From Candidatus Aegiribacteria sp. (GTDB lineage: Bacteria; Fermentibacterota; Fermentibacteria; Fermentibacterales; Fermentibacteraceae), in assembly GCA_021107345.1 (NCBI GenBank), contig JAIOSX010000260.1, positions 1 through 13,714 of the forward strand: DNA of 13,714 bases, given 5' to 3'. Every line of letters begins with the position of its first letter. Position 1 is the first letter of the stretch. Below, piece after piece: positions 1 through 6,494 of this stretch. Below the pieces are notes generated by a model. The model had not been told where the DNA came from and searched no databases. It saw nothing but the letters and a program-made list of their open reading frames with translations. Position numbers and translations under genes: made by a program.

Positions 1-42
1 ATTCAGTGCCATGTCAGCAGGCATGGTGAAACGATAATCTAG
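1..42 (+). CDS. Probable 3' end of fumarate hydratase class I alpha subunit (partial)
   Basis: Frame 1 is open from the window edge to a TAG stop at 40-42, giving a 13-residue tail (IQCHVSRHGETII). Only the C-terminus is visible, so the identification rests mainly on position. It lies 20 bases upstream of the class I fumarase beta subunit, and in two-subunit class I fumarases the alpha gene normally comes directly before beta. The Cys/His/Arg-rich ending is compatible with alpha-subunit C-termini as I remember them, but it is too short to prove the family. The alternative is a tail of some other gene or chance open frame. Confidence 0.5.
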   Translation: MQCHVSRHGETII

Positions 43-48
43 GAAGAC

Positions 49-54
49 AGGAGG
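49..54 (+). promoter_or_regulatory. Shine-Dalgarno that fixes a TTG start
   Basis: AGGAGG lies 8 bases before the TTG codon at 63. There is no in-frame ATG or GTG near by, and the protein aligns in style with fumarase beta subunits from this codon. This supports TTG as the real initiation codon of the beta subunit gene. Confidence 0.8.
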
Positions 55-62
55 AGATCCAA

Positions 63-620
63 TTGAAAACTGTTGAACTGAGAACTCCCCTGGATGATAA
101 ACAAATTTCCAGTCTTGAATCCGGGGACAAGGTATTTCTTTCCGGTGAGATATACACGGCACGTGACGCTGCCCACAAAAAACTTGTAGCGCTGATTGAG
201 GAGGCAAAGGAGCTCCCATTCGATCTTAAGGGAGCAGTTATCTACTACGTAGGCCCGGCTCCCTCAAAACCGGGGCAGGTAATGAACTCCGCCGGTCCCA
301 CAACCAGCTACAGAATGGATGTCTTTACCCCCCTTCTCCTTGAGCACGGACTTAAGGGAACCATCGGTAAGGGGCCAAGATCTATGAAAGTCCGGGATTC
401 GATGGTAAAAAACAGAGGTATTTATTTCGCCGCTGTGGGAGGAGCTGCTGCTGGAATAGCTTCTACCGTCAAGGAGGCCGAAGTTATAGCGTACGAAGAT
501 CTTGGCCCTGAAGCCATAAGAAGGCTGACAGTTGAAAGGATGCCACTGTTCGTTGTTAACGATACGAGGGGAAACGATCTCTTTGAGGCGGGTGTTGCAG
601 AGTACCGGCGTGAGGAATAG
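63..620 (+). CDS. Fumarate hydratase class I, beta subunit (C-terminal domain)
   Basis: This 185-residue protein is the beta subunit of the two-subunit, iron-sulfur dependent fumarase/tartrate dehydratase family. The enzyme interconverts fumarate and (S)-malate in the cytoplasm. Family-typical segments are visible: SGEIYTARDAAHK (27-39), YYVGPAPSKPG (61-71), GPTTSYRMD (78-86), the IGKGP loop (101-105), the glycine-rich AVGGAAAGI (124-132) and the EDLGPEAI segment (145-152). The Fe-S cysteines of class I fumarases are in the alpha subunit, which should lie just upstream and outside the window. Length is normal for a separate beta subunit. The start is TTG, preceded by AGGAGG at good spacing. 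The malic enzyme follows 31 bases later, so fumarate to malate to pyruvate is probably one operon. An L-tartrate dehydratase beta subunit is possible from sequence alone, but the malic enzyme neighbour favours fumarase. Confidence 0.92.
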   Translation: MKTVELRTPLDDKQISSLESGDKVFLSGEIYTARDAAHKKLVALIEEAKELPFDLKGAVIYYVGPAPSKPGQVMNSAGPTTSYRMDVFTPLLLEHGLKGTIGKGPRSMKVRDSMVKNRGIYFAAVGGAAAGIASTVKEAEVIAYEDLGPEAIRRLTVERMPLFVVNDTRGNDLFEAGVAEYRREE

Positions 621-651
621 AAGCAATCTTTACTTTTGATGGGATGATAAA

Positions 652-2106
652 ATGAACAATTTTGATCTGACATTGAACAACCTTGGTGATCTTTTTCCAG
701 ATGACTTTTCTGAGGAACAGATAGCCAGAGCAAAAACCGTTTTTCTGAAAGAACTGGCGTACAGAATGCACAGGTTTTACAAGGGAAAAATGATGACCGT
801 CCCCAAGGCCGGTCTTTACGGGTTCAATTGGTTCAACGTCTGGTATACTCCCGGCGTATCGAAGGTTTCCACTACTATCCGGGATAACAATGAAACCGCG
901 TACGACCTTTCAAATAAGGGCAATTTCATAGGAGTAGTAAGCGATTCCACAAGGGTTCTGGGAGACGGCAACTGTACTCCCCCGGGCGGTCTGGGGGTCA
1001 TGGAAGGCAAAGCATTCCTGATGAAGTACCTCGGAGGAGTAGATGCTGTAGCTCTCTGCATTGACAACCGCGATAAGGACGGAAATCCCGATGCTGATAA
1101 GATCATCGATTTCGTCAAGATGGTTCAGCCAAGTTTCGGCGGCATTAACCTCGAAGATATATCCCAGCCGAACTGCTTCAAGGTTCTGGACACACTTCGG
1201 GAGGAGTGCGACATCCCCGTCTGGCACGATGATGCCCAGGGAACCGGGTGCGTTACACTTGCAGGGCTGCTTGGTGCGCTTGAAGTGGTGGGTAAGAAAC
1301 TGGAGGATGTCCGGATAGTATTCATCGGTGCCGGGGCTTCGAACACAACCATTGCCAGGCTGATAATAACAGCAGGCGCTGATCCGAAGAAGATGGTGAT
1401 GTTCGATTCAAAAGGCAGCCTTTCAACCGACAGGGAAGACATAAGGGCTGATAAACGCTTCTACAGGAAATGGGAACTCTGCCAGTCCATGAATCCTGAT
1501 AAGATCCAGACCCATGCGGATGCCATGAAGGGATCCGATGTTCTTATAGCAGTTTCAAGGCCCGGACCAGGACTCATTCCCCATGAATGGATAAGATCCA
1601 TGGCAAAGGACGCAATTGTATTCGCTTGCGCTAATCCAGTTCCTGAAATTTACCCGTATGAGGCCAAGGATGCCGGTGCTGCAATAGTTGCAACCGGAAG
1701 GGGGGATTTCCCCAATCAGGTTAATAATTCACTGGGATTCCCCGGGATATTGAAGGGTTCTCTGCTGGTAAGGGCAAGAAAGATCACGGATAACATGGCC
1801 GTTGCCGCGGCACGTTCACTCGCTAATTTTGCCCGGAAAAAGGGATTTAACCCGGATTACATTATACCGACCATGGATGAGGCGGACGTCTTCCCGGAAG
1901 AAGCAGCCGATGTGGCCATGCAGGCTATCAAAGACGGCGTTGCAAGGCTTGAGAAAACAAGGGAACAGGTTCTGGAGGAAGCAAGGGCGGACATCATGGA
2001 ATCCAGGAGCCTGGTAAACAAGCTGATGGAAGAAGGTTTCATAAAGGAACCGCCGCCTGAACTCATTGAGGAAGCTCTCAAATTGGCGGTTGATTCGGTA
2101 AGGTGA
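652..2106 (+). CDS. Malic enzyme (malate dehydrogenase, oxaloacetate-decarboxylating)
   Basis: This 484-residue cytoplasmic enzyme should catalyse oxidative decarboxylation of malate to pyruvate and CO2 with NAD(P)+. The N-terminal malic domain has the catalytic tyrosine in WYTPGV (Y65) and the lysine in VMEGKAF (K120). Metal-binding acids are E168-D169 (NLEDI) and D193 (HDDAQGTG, 192-199). The Rossmann domain has GAGAS (226-230), the dinucleotide-strand aspartate in FDSKG (251-255), FACANPVPEI (324-333) and the PNQVNNSLGFPG segment (354-365). Cofactor preference cannot be read safely. Compared with common bacterial malic enzymes, two segments are unusual: WFNVWYTPGV instead of an Ala/Leu-rich approach to the tyrosine, and NCTPPGGLGVMEGK before the lysine. 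There is no phosphotransacetylase-like C-terminal extension; instead the last ~60 residues are charged and helical. A weak GGGATGATAA ribosome site precedes the ATG. A strong hairpin follows the stop. Confidence 0.94.
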   Translation: MNNFDLTLNNLGDLFPDDFSEEQIARAKTVFLKELAYRMHRFYKGKMMTVPKAGLYGFNWFNVWYTPGVSKVSTTIRDNNETAYDLSNKGNFIGVVSDSTRVLGDGNCTPPGGLGVMEGKAFLMKYLGGVDAVALCIDNRDKDGNPDADKIIDFVKMVQPSFGGINLEDISQPNCFKVLDTLREECDIPVWHDDAQGTGCVTLAGLLGALEVVGKKLEDVRIVFIGAGASNTTIARLIITAGADPKKMVMFDSKGSLSTDREDIRADKRFYRKWELCQSMNPDKIQTHADAMKGSDVLIAVSRPGPGLIPHEWIRSMAKDAIVFACANPVPEIYPYEAKDAGAAIVATGRGDFPNQVNNSLGFPGILKGSLLVRARKITDNMAVAAARSLANFARKKGFNPDYIIPTMDEADVFPEEAADVAMQAIKDGVARLEKTREQVLEEARADIMESRSLVNKLMEEGFIKEPPPELIEEALKLAVDSVR

Positions 2107-2111
2107 TATAT

Positions 2112-2144
2112 CTGCCGGGGGACAGCATTGCTGTCCCCCGGCAG
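2112..2144 (+). terminator. Perfect 15-bp hairpin after the malic enzyme gene
   Basis: CTGCCGGGGGACAGC (2112-2126) and its exact complement (2130-2144) flank a 3-base ATT loop, starting 6 bases after the malic enzyme stop. This is a very stable stem, but it is not followed by a run of T; only short TTTC and TTTTCC stretches occur downstream. It may be a terminator in a lineage that does not need a T-tract, a transcript-stabilising 3' end, or a partial attenuator before the ACT-domain gene. Confidence 0.6.
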
Positions 2145-2237
2145 GAATGGTTTCACTGGTTTTCCCGGGGCTAAGCCTGGATTCAATGTAAATGGCATGC
2201 CTGGTATTACCGGTGAAGGTGCAGGAAAGGAAACAGT

Positions 2238-2726
2238 ATGAACGAGATCCTTATGACAAGAAGAAGAAAGATCATCCGTTTCACCTGTCATGGGGTACCT
2301 ACAAAACCAGGTACAGCAGGTATGCTTTTTACCTCACTCGGAAAGAAGAAGATAAACATTCTTCATATGTTCAACACCAAACACGGAGGAGAAGAAGGAG
2401 ATATATCCTTCAGTGTTGCCGAAGGCTGCTTTGAAAAGACAAGTGGAGTTCTTAATGAAGTAAAGGATAAGGTTGGAATTGAGAGCATCTCCGTACAGCA
2501 TAATCTAGCGATACTCAGTTTCGACCTTGAGGAGACCGTTTGTGAAACGGTTATAGGAACCATGACTCTTGCATTGAGCGCCCTGGCAAAAGAGCATATC
2601 GATGTGAAGCACATCGCTGCCAGCAGGAACAGGGTCTTTGTTGTTCTCTCTGACGAGGAGGCTGATACAGCTTCCTACACACTCAGCAGGGTACTGAAGG
2701 AAGATCCCATAATACACCCCATCTGA
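2238..2726 (+). CDS. Stand-alone double ACT-domain protein, aspartokinase regulatory-tail type
   Basis: This 162-residue protein has two ACT-like modules and nothing else. The first (about 12-75) has VPTKPGTAGMLFTSLGKKKINI followed by GDISFSV, the pattern seen in the C-terminal regulatory part of aspartate kinases (…PGIAA…LA..NINV…ISF.V). The second (about 88-155) has HNLAILSFDL, a helix, then HIDVKHIAASRNRVFVVL. No kinase domain is present. ACT pairs bind amino acids, in aspartokinase lysine and/or threonine, and pass the signal to a partner. Here the partner is unknown. Nearby aspartate-, malate- and fumarate-using enzymes make an aspartate-family ligand reasonable, but this is inference. 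AGGAAAGG lies 5 to 12 bases before the ATG. A second in-frame ATG at 2253 would remove only five residues. The gene stands between the hairpin after malic enzyme and sppA. Confidence 0.8.
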   Translation: MNEILMTRRRKIIRFTCHGVPTKPGTAGMLFTSLGKKKINILHMFNTKHGGEEGDISFSVAEGCFEKTSGVLNEVKDKVGIESISVQHNLAILSFDLEETVCETVIGTMTLALSALAKEHIDVKHIAASRNRVFVVLSDEEADTASYTLSRVLKEDPIIHPI

Positions 2727-2805
2727 TCGGTATTATGGAGCTGTATTCCGGCCTTCTTCTTTCTGATGAAACAAATGCAATTGTCCCGGGTATCTACCAT
2801 CAGAA

Positions 2806-2810
2806 GGGAG
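2806..2810 (+). promoter_or_regulatory. Shine-Dalgarno that decides the sppA start
   Basis: GGGAG lies 6 bases before the ATG at 2817. That ATG begins directly with a signal-peptide-like sequence (MKIYNLIPVLFFLVSMAGA). The upstream in-frame ATG at 2766 would add 17 charged residues ahead of the signal peptide and has a poorer ribosome site. Confidence 0.7.
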
Positions 2811-2816
2811 AGAAAG

Positions 2817-5165
2817 ATGAAAATTTATAATCTTATTCCGGTTCTGTTCTTTCTTGTATCCATGGCGGGGGCGTACTCTGCACCGGGTCCAAATGAAGTA
2901 TTCGACTGGGTAGCCTACCCCGAAGCGGGAAATCCCGAACTTGTGAACCCGGCTGGTTTCAGTTTCGTAAACAGCCTCAGGCTCCGGCTCGGCATGGCAG
3001 CATCCGACAGCACTTTTGAAGGTTTCGACAGGGTTTCAATCGCATTTCCCGGTGCCGGTATTTCCGGGTGGTGGGACGATGATGTAAGTATGAGGAGATT
3101 CACCCTTTCCTCCAGCATGAATGTCTTTGAAAACATCGCTTCTATAGGTGTTGGTTACACCTGGTTCGACCCAACAGTTATTGTCAACCCATTTTCAGGG
3201 AAGAATTTCTACACTCTTGGCATGATTATCCGCCCCATTGAATGGTTCAGCTTCGGCCTTGTGAGAAGGGGAGGAATGGATCTTCCCGGTGATGCTGAAG
3301 TGGAAGCCATATACAGAGCCGGATTTGCGGTAAGACCGCTGGGTGAAGATCTTACGATTGTAACCAATCTGGAAACCGGAACGGATTTCGAGGATTACAA
3401 ATTTTCAGCCGGCGTCGAAGTTCGCCCCATGGAAGGACTTTCCATCAGGGCTGATGCCGGAGAGGATTACCTGAGTCTGGGTCTTGAAGCCGGGTTTGGG
3501 AGTGCCGCCCTTTCATACGGTGCAACGAGCGATGATGACTATTCCTATTCCTCTTCCAGGGGGGATATAACCTTCAGTACCGGCCCCGGACCGGACCTGC
3601 TCGGGCCATCGGGCATATTTGTTCGGTTTGAGACCGGTCAATTCGATGAACTCAGGCAGAGACCTTTCCTGGGCTCTGTTCAGCCTTGCTTTACGGAAAC
3701 AGCACTTCTTCTGGACAGGATCGCTTCGGATAATTCCGTTTCCGGAGTGATAGTCGATATTGAGAGATCAGCAGGTTCCCCGGCACAGGTTGAGGAGATA
3801 AGAAACCTCCTGCAGCGGATCAGGGAATCCGGGAAGAAAGTCTATTTCTATGTTGAATATATCAGCAACGGAGGATACTATCTGGCTTCCTGCGGTAGCA
3901 GCATCTGGATCCATCCCTGTGGAGAGATCTCGTTCATCGGTTTGGCATCGGAGACTTTCTTCCTCAGGGAATTCCTCGATCGCGTGGGTATCTACCCTGA
4001 CCTTCTGCACATTGGGGAATATAAGAGCGCAAGTGATATGCTGACCCGTTCTGACATGTCCGATGCACAGAGAAGAGCTACTTCTGTGCTTCTCGAATCA
4101 TTACAGCTGGAATTGACAGCAGGAGTTGCCAATGGTACGGGGCTTGAACCCGCCCAGCTTTACACTATCATGAACGCCGGACCCTATTCCGCGGAGAGAG
4201 CAGTAACAGCCGGAATGGTGAACGGCGTCTGTTATCAGGATCAGATTGAGGAGAAAATCTCCGAAGAATTGGGCAGAGAGATATCCATTGTTTCAATAGA
4301 GAACTATGCGGAATCTATACCTGATGATGACCAATGGGGACCGAACAGGCATATCGCGGTAGTTGTTGCGACAGGGCTTATTAACAGGGGAGGGAGCGGT
4401 TCTTCCTTTCCCTTCGGCAGGATCATGGGCAGCGAGAGTATATGTGATGTCCTTCAGGAAGCCGCGTCACAGACCGGTGTTCAGGCGATAGTACTGAGAA
4501 TAGATTCCCCTGGTGGAGATGCCCTTGCAAGCGCCGACATGAACCACGCAGTTGAGAGGGTACGCCGTAGAATTCCCGTAATAGTTTCAATGGGTGGCGT
4601 GGCAGCATCCGGCGGTTACGCCATGGCCTGCGGAGCGGACAGAATTTTCGCCGAAAGAATGACCATTACTGGTTCCATAGGAATAATATCGGGCAAATTT
4701 TCCTTCGGTGGTTTACTGGACAGTCTGGGAATAAACATTGAGGAAGTGTCGACAGCCCCCATGGCATCTATGAACAGCTCATTCCGACCGTATACTGAAA
4801 GAGAGAGGGGTAGAACATTCGATCTTCTGGAGGACGGGTACAATCTTTTCGTTGAAATGGTAGCTGAAGGCAGGGGAATGACCTTTGAAGAAGTGGATTC
4901 CGTAGGGCAGGGCAGGGTCTGGTCCGGCATGGACGCCCTGGGAATTGGGCTTATCGACGAGTACGGAGGAGTTGTCGATGCGGTGTACTATGCTGCAGGT
5001 CTTACCGGAATGGATATTGATGAAGTACCGGAAGTCCGCATTTACCCGACACCATCCTTTCCCGGAGCTATGGAATTACCGGGATTTGGAGTATCTGAGA
5101 GCCTTATTGAGTTTCTGGGTTCCGAGCAGGTTCTATACTTAATGCAGCCTGTAAGTATTGATTAG
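2817..5165 (+). CDS. sppA: SppA-type (S49 family) serine protease with secreted beta-rich N-terminal domain
   Basis: A 782-residue envelope protease (numbered from 2817; the frame is open back to an ATG at 2766). Residues 1-20 form a signal peptide with likely cleavage near AGA/YSA. Residues about 25-245 are an alternating-hydrophobic, aromatic- and glycine-rich region (NPAGFSFVNSLRLRLGMA, WFSFGLVRRGG, FSAGVEVRP) that resembles an outer-membrane beta-barrel or PorV-like domain, not known SppA sequence. The S49 protease follows in two tandem repeats. The first carries the general-base lysine in HIGEYKSASDMLTR (K403); the second carries IDSPGGDALAS and the nucleophile in GGVAASGGYAMACGAD (S598), then TGSIGII. 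Spacing of Lys to Ser is 195, close to E. coli SppA (K209, S409). Known family members degrade cleaved signal peptides and membrane-protein pieces. E. coli SppA is about 618 residues, so the extra length is the N-terminal domain. Catalytic identity is near certain; the job of the front half is not known. Confidence 0.94.
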   Translation: MKIYNLIPVLFFLVSMAGAYSAPGPNEVFDWVAYPEAGNPELVNPAGFSFVNSLRLRLGMAASDSTFEGFDRVSIAFPGAGISGWWDDDVSMRRFTLSSSMNVFENIASIGVGYTWFDPTVIVNPFSGKNFYTLGMIIRPIEWFSFGLVRRGGMDLPGDAEVEAIYRAGFAVRPLGEDLTIVTNLETGTDFEDYKFSAGVEVRPMEGLSIRADAGEDYLSLGLEAGFGSAALSYGATSDDDYSYSSSRGDITFSTGPGPDLLGPSGIFVRFETGQFDELRQRPFLGSVQPCFTETALLLDRIASDNSVSGVIVDIERSAGSPAQVEEIRNLLQRIRESGKKVYFYVEYISNGGYYLASCGSSIWIHPCGEISFIGLASETFFLREFLDRVGIYPDLLHIGEYKSASDMLTRSDMSDAQRRATSVLLESLQLELTAGVANGTGLEPAQLYTIMNAGPYSAERAVTAGMVNGVCYQDQIEEKISEELGREISIVSIENYAESIPDDDQWGPNRHIAVVVATGLINRGGSGSSFPFGRIMGSESICDVLQEAASQTGVQAIVLRIDSPGGDALASADMNHAVERVRRRIPVIVSMGGVAASGGYAMACGADRIFAERMTITGSIGIISGKFSFGGLLDSLGINIEEVSTAPMASMNSSFRPYTERERGRTFDLLEDGYNLFVEMVAEGRGMTFEEVDSVGQGRVWSGMDALGIGLIDEYGGVVDAVYYAAGLTGMDIDEVPEVRIYPTPSFPGAMELPGFGVSESLIEFLGSEQVLYLMQPVSID

Positions 5166-5265
5166 CCTGTGAACTGAGAAAATCGAAGAAACTCCTTTTG
5201 TCCGCAATATTCTGACAAAGCGTCCAGCATTGTGCTTGGACAATTGGTGGAAAGAGTAATAACAA

Positions 5266-6003
5266 ATGAATCTGTACAACAACGAATTTTACGAGAATCG
5301 GCACAAAAATACACTTCACGCAGCTGAAACCATATTATCGATAGTTCAAGGAGTAATTCCGGAGATTAAATCCGCAGTTGACCTGGGCTGTGGAGTTGGT
5401 ACATGGCTCTATGTGCTTGGGCAAAGAGGGGCTGCTGATATTTGCGGGGTTGATGGGGACTGGGTAAACAGAGAATATCTGAAAATTCCAGAGGAAAAAT
5501 TCATTAATCATACTTTAAGTGAAGGTGTACCCGGTATTGACCGGACTTTTGACCTGGCGATTTCGCTTGAAGTTGCAGAACATTTACCACAAGGTTACGC
5601 AAAGGGCTTTGTTTCGTTACTTACGAGTTTATCCGATTTTGTTTTGTTTTCTTCCGCAATTCCCGGTCAGGCCGGTGAGGGCCATATTAACGAACAATGG
5701 CTGGACTACTGGATTTCTCTGTTCAGCGATAGAGGGTATACAGGATTTGATGTTATCAGGAAGAGTATATGGAATGATACAGCAATAAAGTTCTGGTATC
5801 GGCAGAACACCCTTCTTTTTACTAAGAACGAAAGAATCAAAGATTTGAAGTTTGAAGGTTCGTCTAACGACCATACTCCGCCCGAAGTGTATCTGTTGTC
5901 TTTCAAAAGAGCTACCGCTTTGCCTGGAATAAAACAATCCCTGAAAGGATTATTCCAGGCTTTCGGAAGACGAATAAGGCAGTCGCCTGGAGTAGACGGC
6001 TGA
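5266..6003 (+). CDS. Class I SAM-dependent methyltransferase, glycan-cluster type
   Basis: This 245-residue protein has SAM-binding motif I at 37-48 (AVDLGCGVGTWL), an acidic residue after strand 2 (GVDGDW, 61-66), and the post-motif segment LEVAEHL (101-107). Downstream, GEGHINEQWLDYW (138-150) and FWYRQNTLLF (176-185) match a methyltransferase family I associate with sugar and polysaccharide loci. The acceptor is not predictable. The next two large genes include a glycosyltransferase-methyltransferase fusion, which fits surface-glycan modification. Base composition is clearly lower in G+C than flanking genes (sampled lines about 28-47%, against about 50% or more in sppA), suggesting recent transfer. 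The ribosome site is weak (GTGGAAAGAG, 9 bases before the ATG). The 100-base upstream gap holds small hairpins but no convincing promoter. Confidence 0.85.
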   Translation: MNLYNNEFYENRHKNTLHAAETILSIVQGVIPEIKSAVDLGCGVGTWLYVLGQRGAADICGVDGDWVNREYLKIPEEKFINHTLSEGVPGIDRTFDLAISLEVAEHLPQGYAKGFVSLLTSLSDFVLFSSAIPGQAGEGHINEQWLDYWISLFSDRGYTGFDVIRKSIWNDTAIKFWYRQNTLLFTKNERIKDLKFEGSSNDHTPPEVYLLSFKRATALPGIKQSLKGLFQAFGRRIRQSPGVDG

Positions 6004-6107
6004 CATATATGGAATCCCTCATTATCAATTAAGTAAACGAAGCTGAATAAGATCGGTAAGAAATCTACTCAAACCACATGATTTTCACATTGAGAGGATG
6101 GATGGAC

Positions 6108-6362
6108 ATGAAGGTTGATGTAAAATTCGAGAACGGTTTCGAGAAAGCCTTTGCAGTCGGTGTGGTTCTTGTCGCACTGGCTGCGGCATTTCTTGTGGGA
6201 TACTTGATATCACCCGGAGCGGTGTACGCTGAATGGGATAGTTCCAGCGGCTTCGGAGACAGCTACTACCTCAGGGATATAGCAGATAATATCGGTTCTG
6301 TGTCAGATGAGCTTTCAGATATTTCTGGAACTCTTTCCAGTATAGAGAGAGCGATGCCCTGA
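6108..6362 (+). CDS. Small single-helix membrane or secreted protein, unknown function
   Basis: I do not recognise this 84-residue protein. A charged start (MKVDVKFENGFEKAF) is followed by one strongly hydrophobic stretch at about 14-34 (AFAVGVVLVALAAAFLVGYLI). A possible signal-peptidase site follows, GAVYA/EW at about 41. The last 35 residues (YYLRDIADNIGSVSDELSDISGTLSSIER) have a regular heptad-like hydrophobic spacing and could form a short coiled coil outside the cytoplasm. GAGAGG at 6092-6097 sits about 10 bases before the chosen ATG at 6108. ATGs at 6102 and 6078 are also in frame but are less well placed. The frame is intact and codon use looks ordinary, so I believe it is expressed, but homologues would be needed to be sure. 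Confidence 0.6.
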   Translation: MKVDVKFENGFEKAFAVGVVLVALAAAFLVGYLISPGAVYAEWDSSSGFGDSYYLRDIADNIGSVSDELSDISGTLSSIERAMP

Positions 6363-6494
6363 GACCAGGGCTGCCCGGATTCACGACAGACGATTCCGTC
6401 TTGATATTCCACAGGGAAAGGACAGAACCGGATCAAGTTAGACAGAATAAAGCGCTACTGCTGTATTTGTACATAGAGTTACTGAAAAGAGAAA

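Noticed and set aside
5197..5241. Two small hairpins (TTTGTC/GACAAA and GTCCAGCA/TGCTTGGAC) between sppA and the methyltransferase
   Set aside because: The first is 6 bp with an 11-base loop, and the second has a bulge; there is no T-tract, so neither can be assigned as terminator or regulator with confidence.
6356..6371. GCCCTG-AGAC-CAGGGC hairpin over the stop codon of the small protein gene
   Set aside because: The stem is only 6 bp, with no T-tract; too weak to call as a terminator.
6438..6475. Possible promoter (TTAGAC … TATTTG) before the glycosyltransferase fusion
   Set aside because: The spacing is 20 bases and the -10 match is poor; not better than chance in this AT-richer gap.
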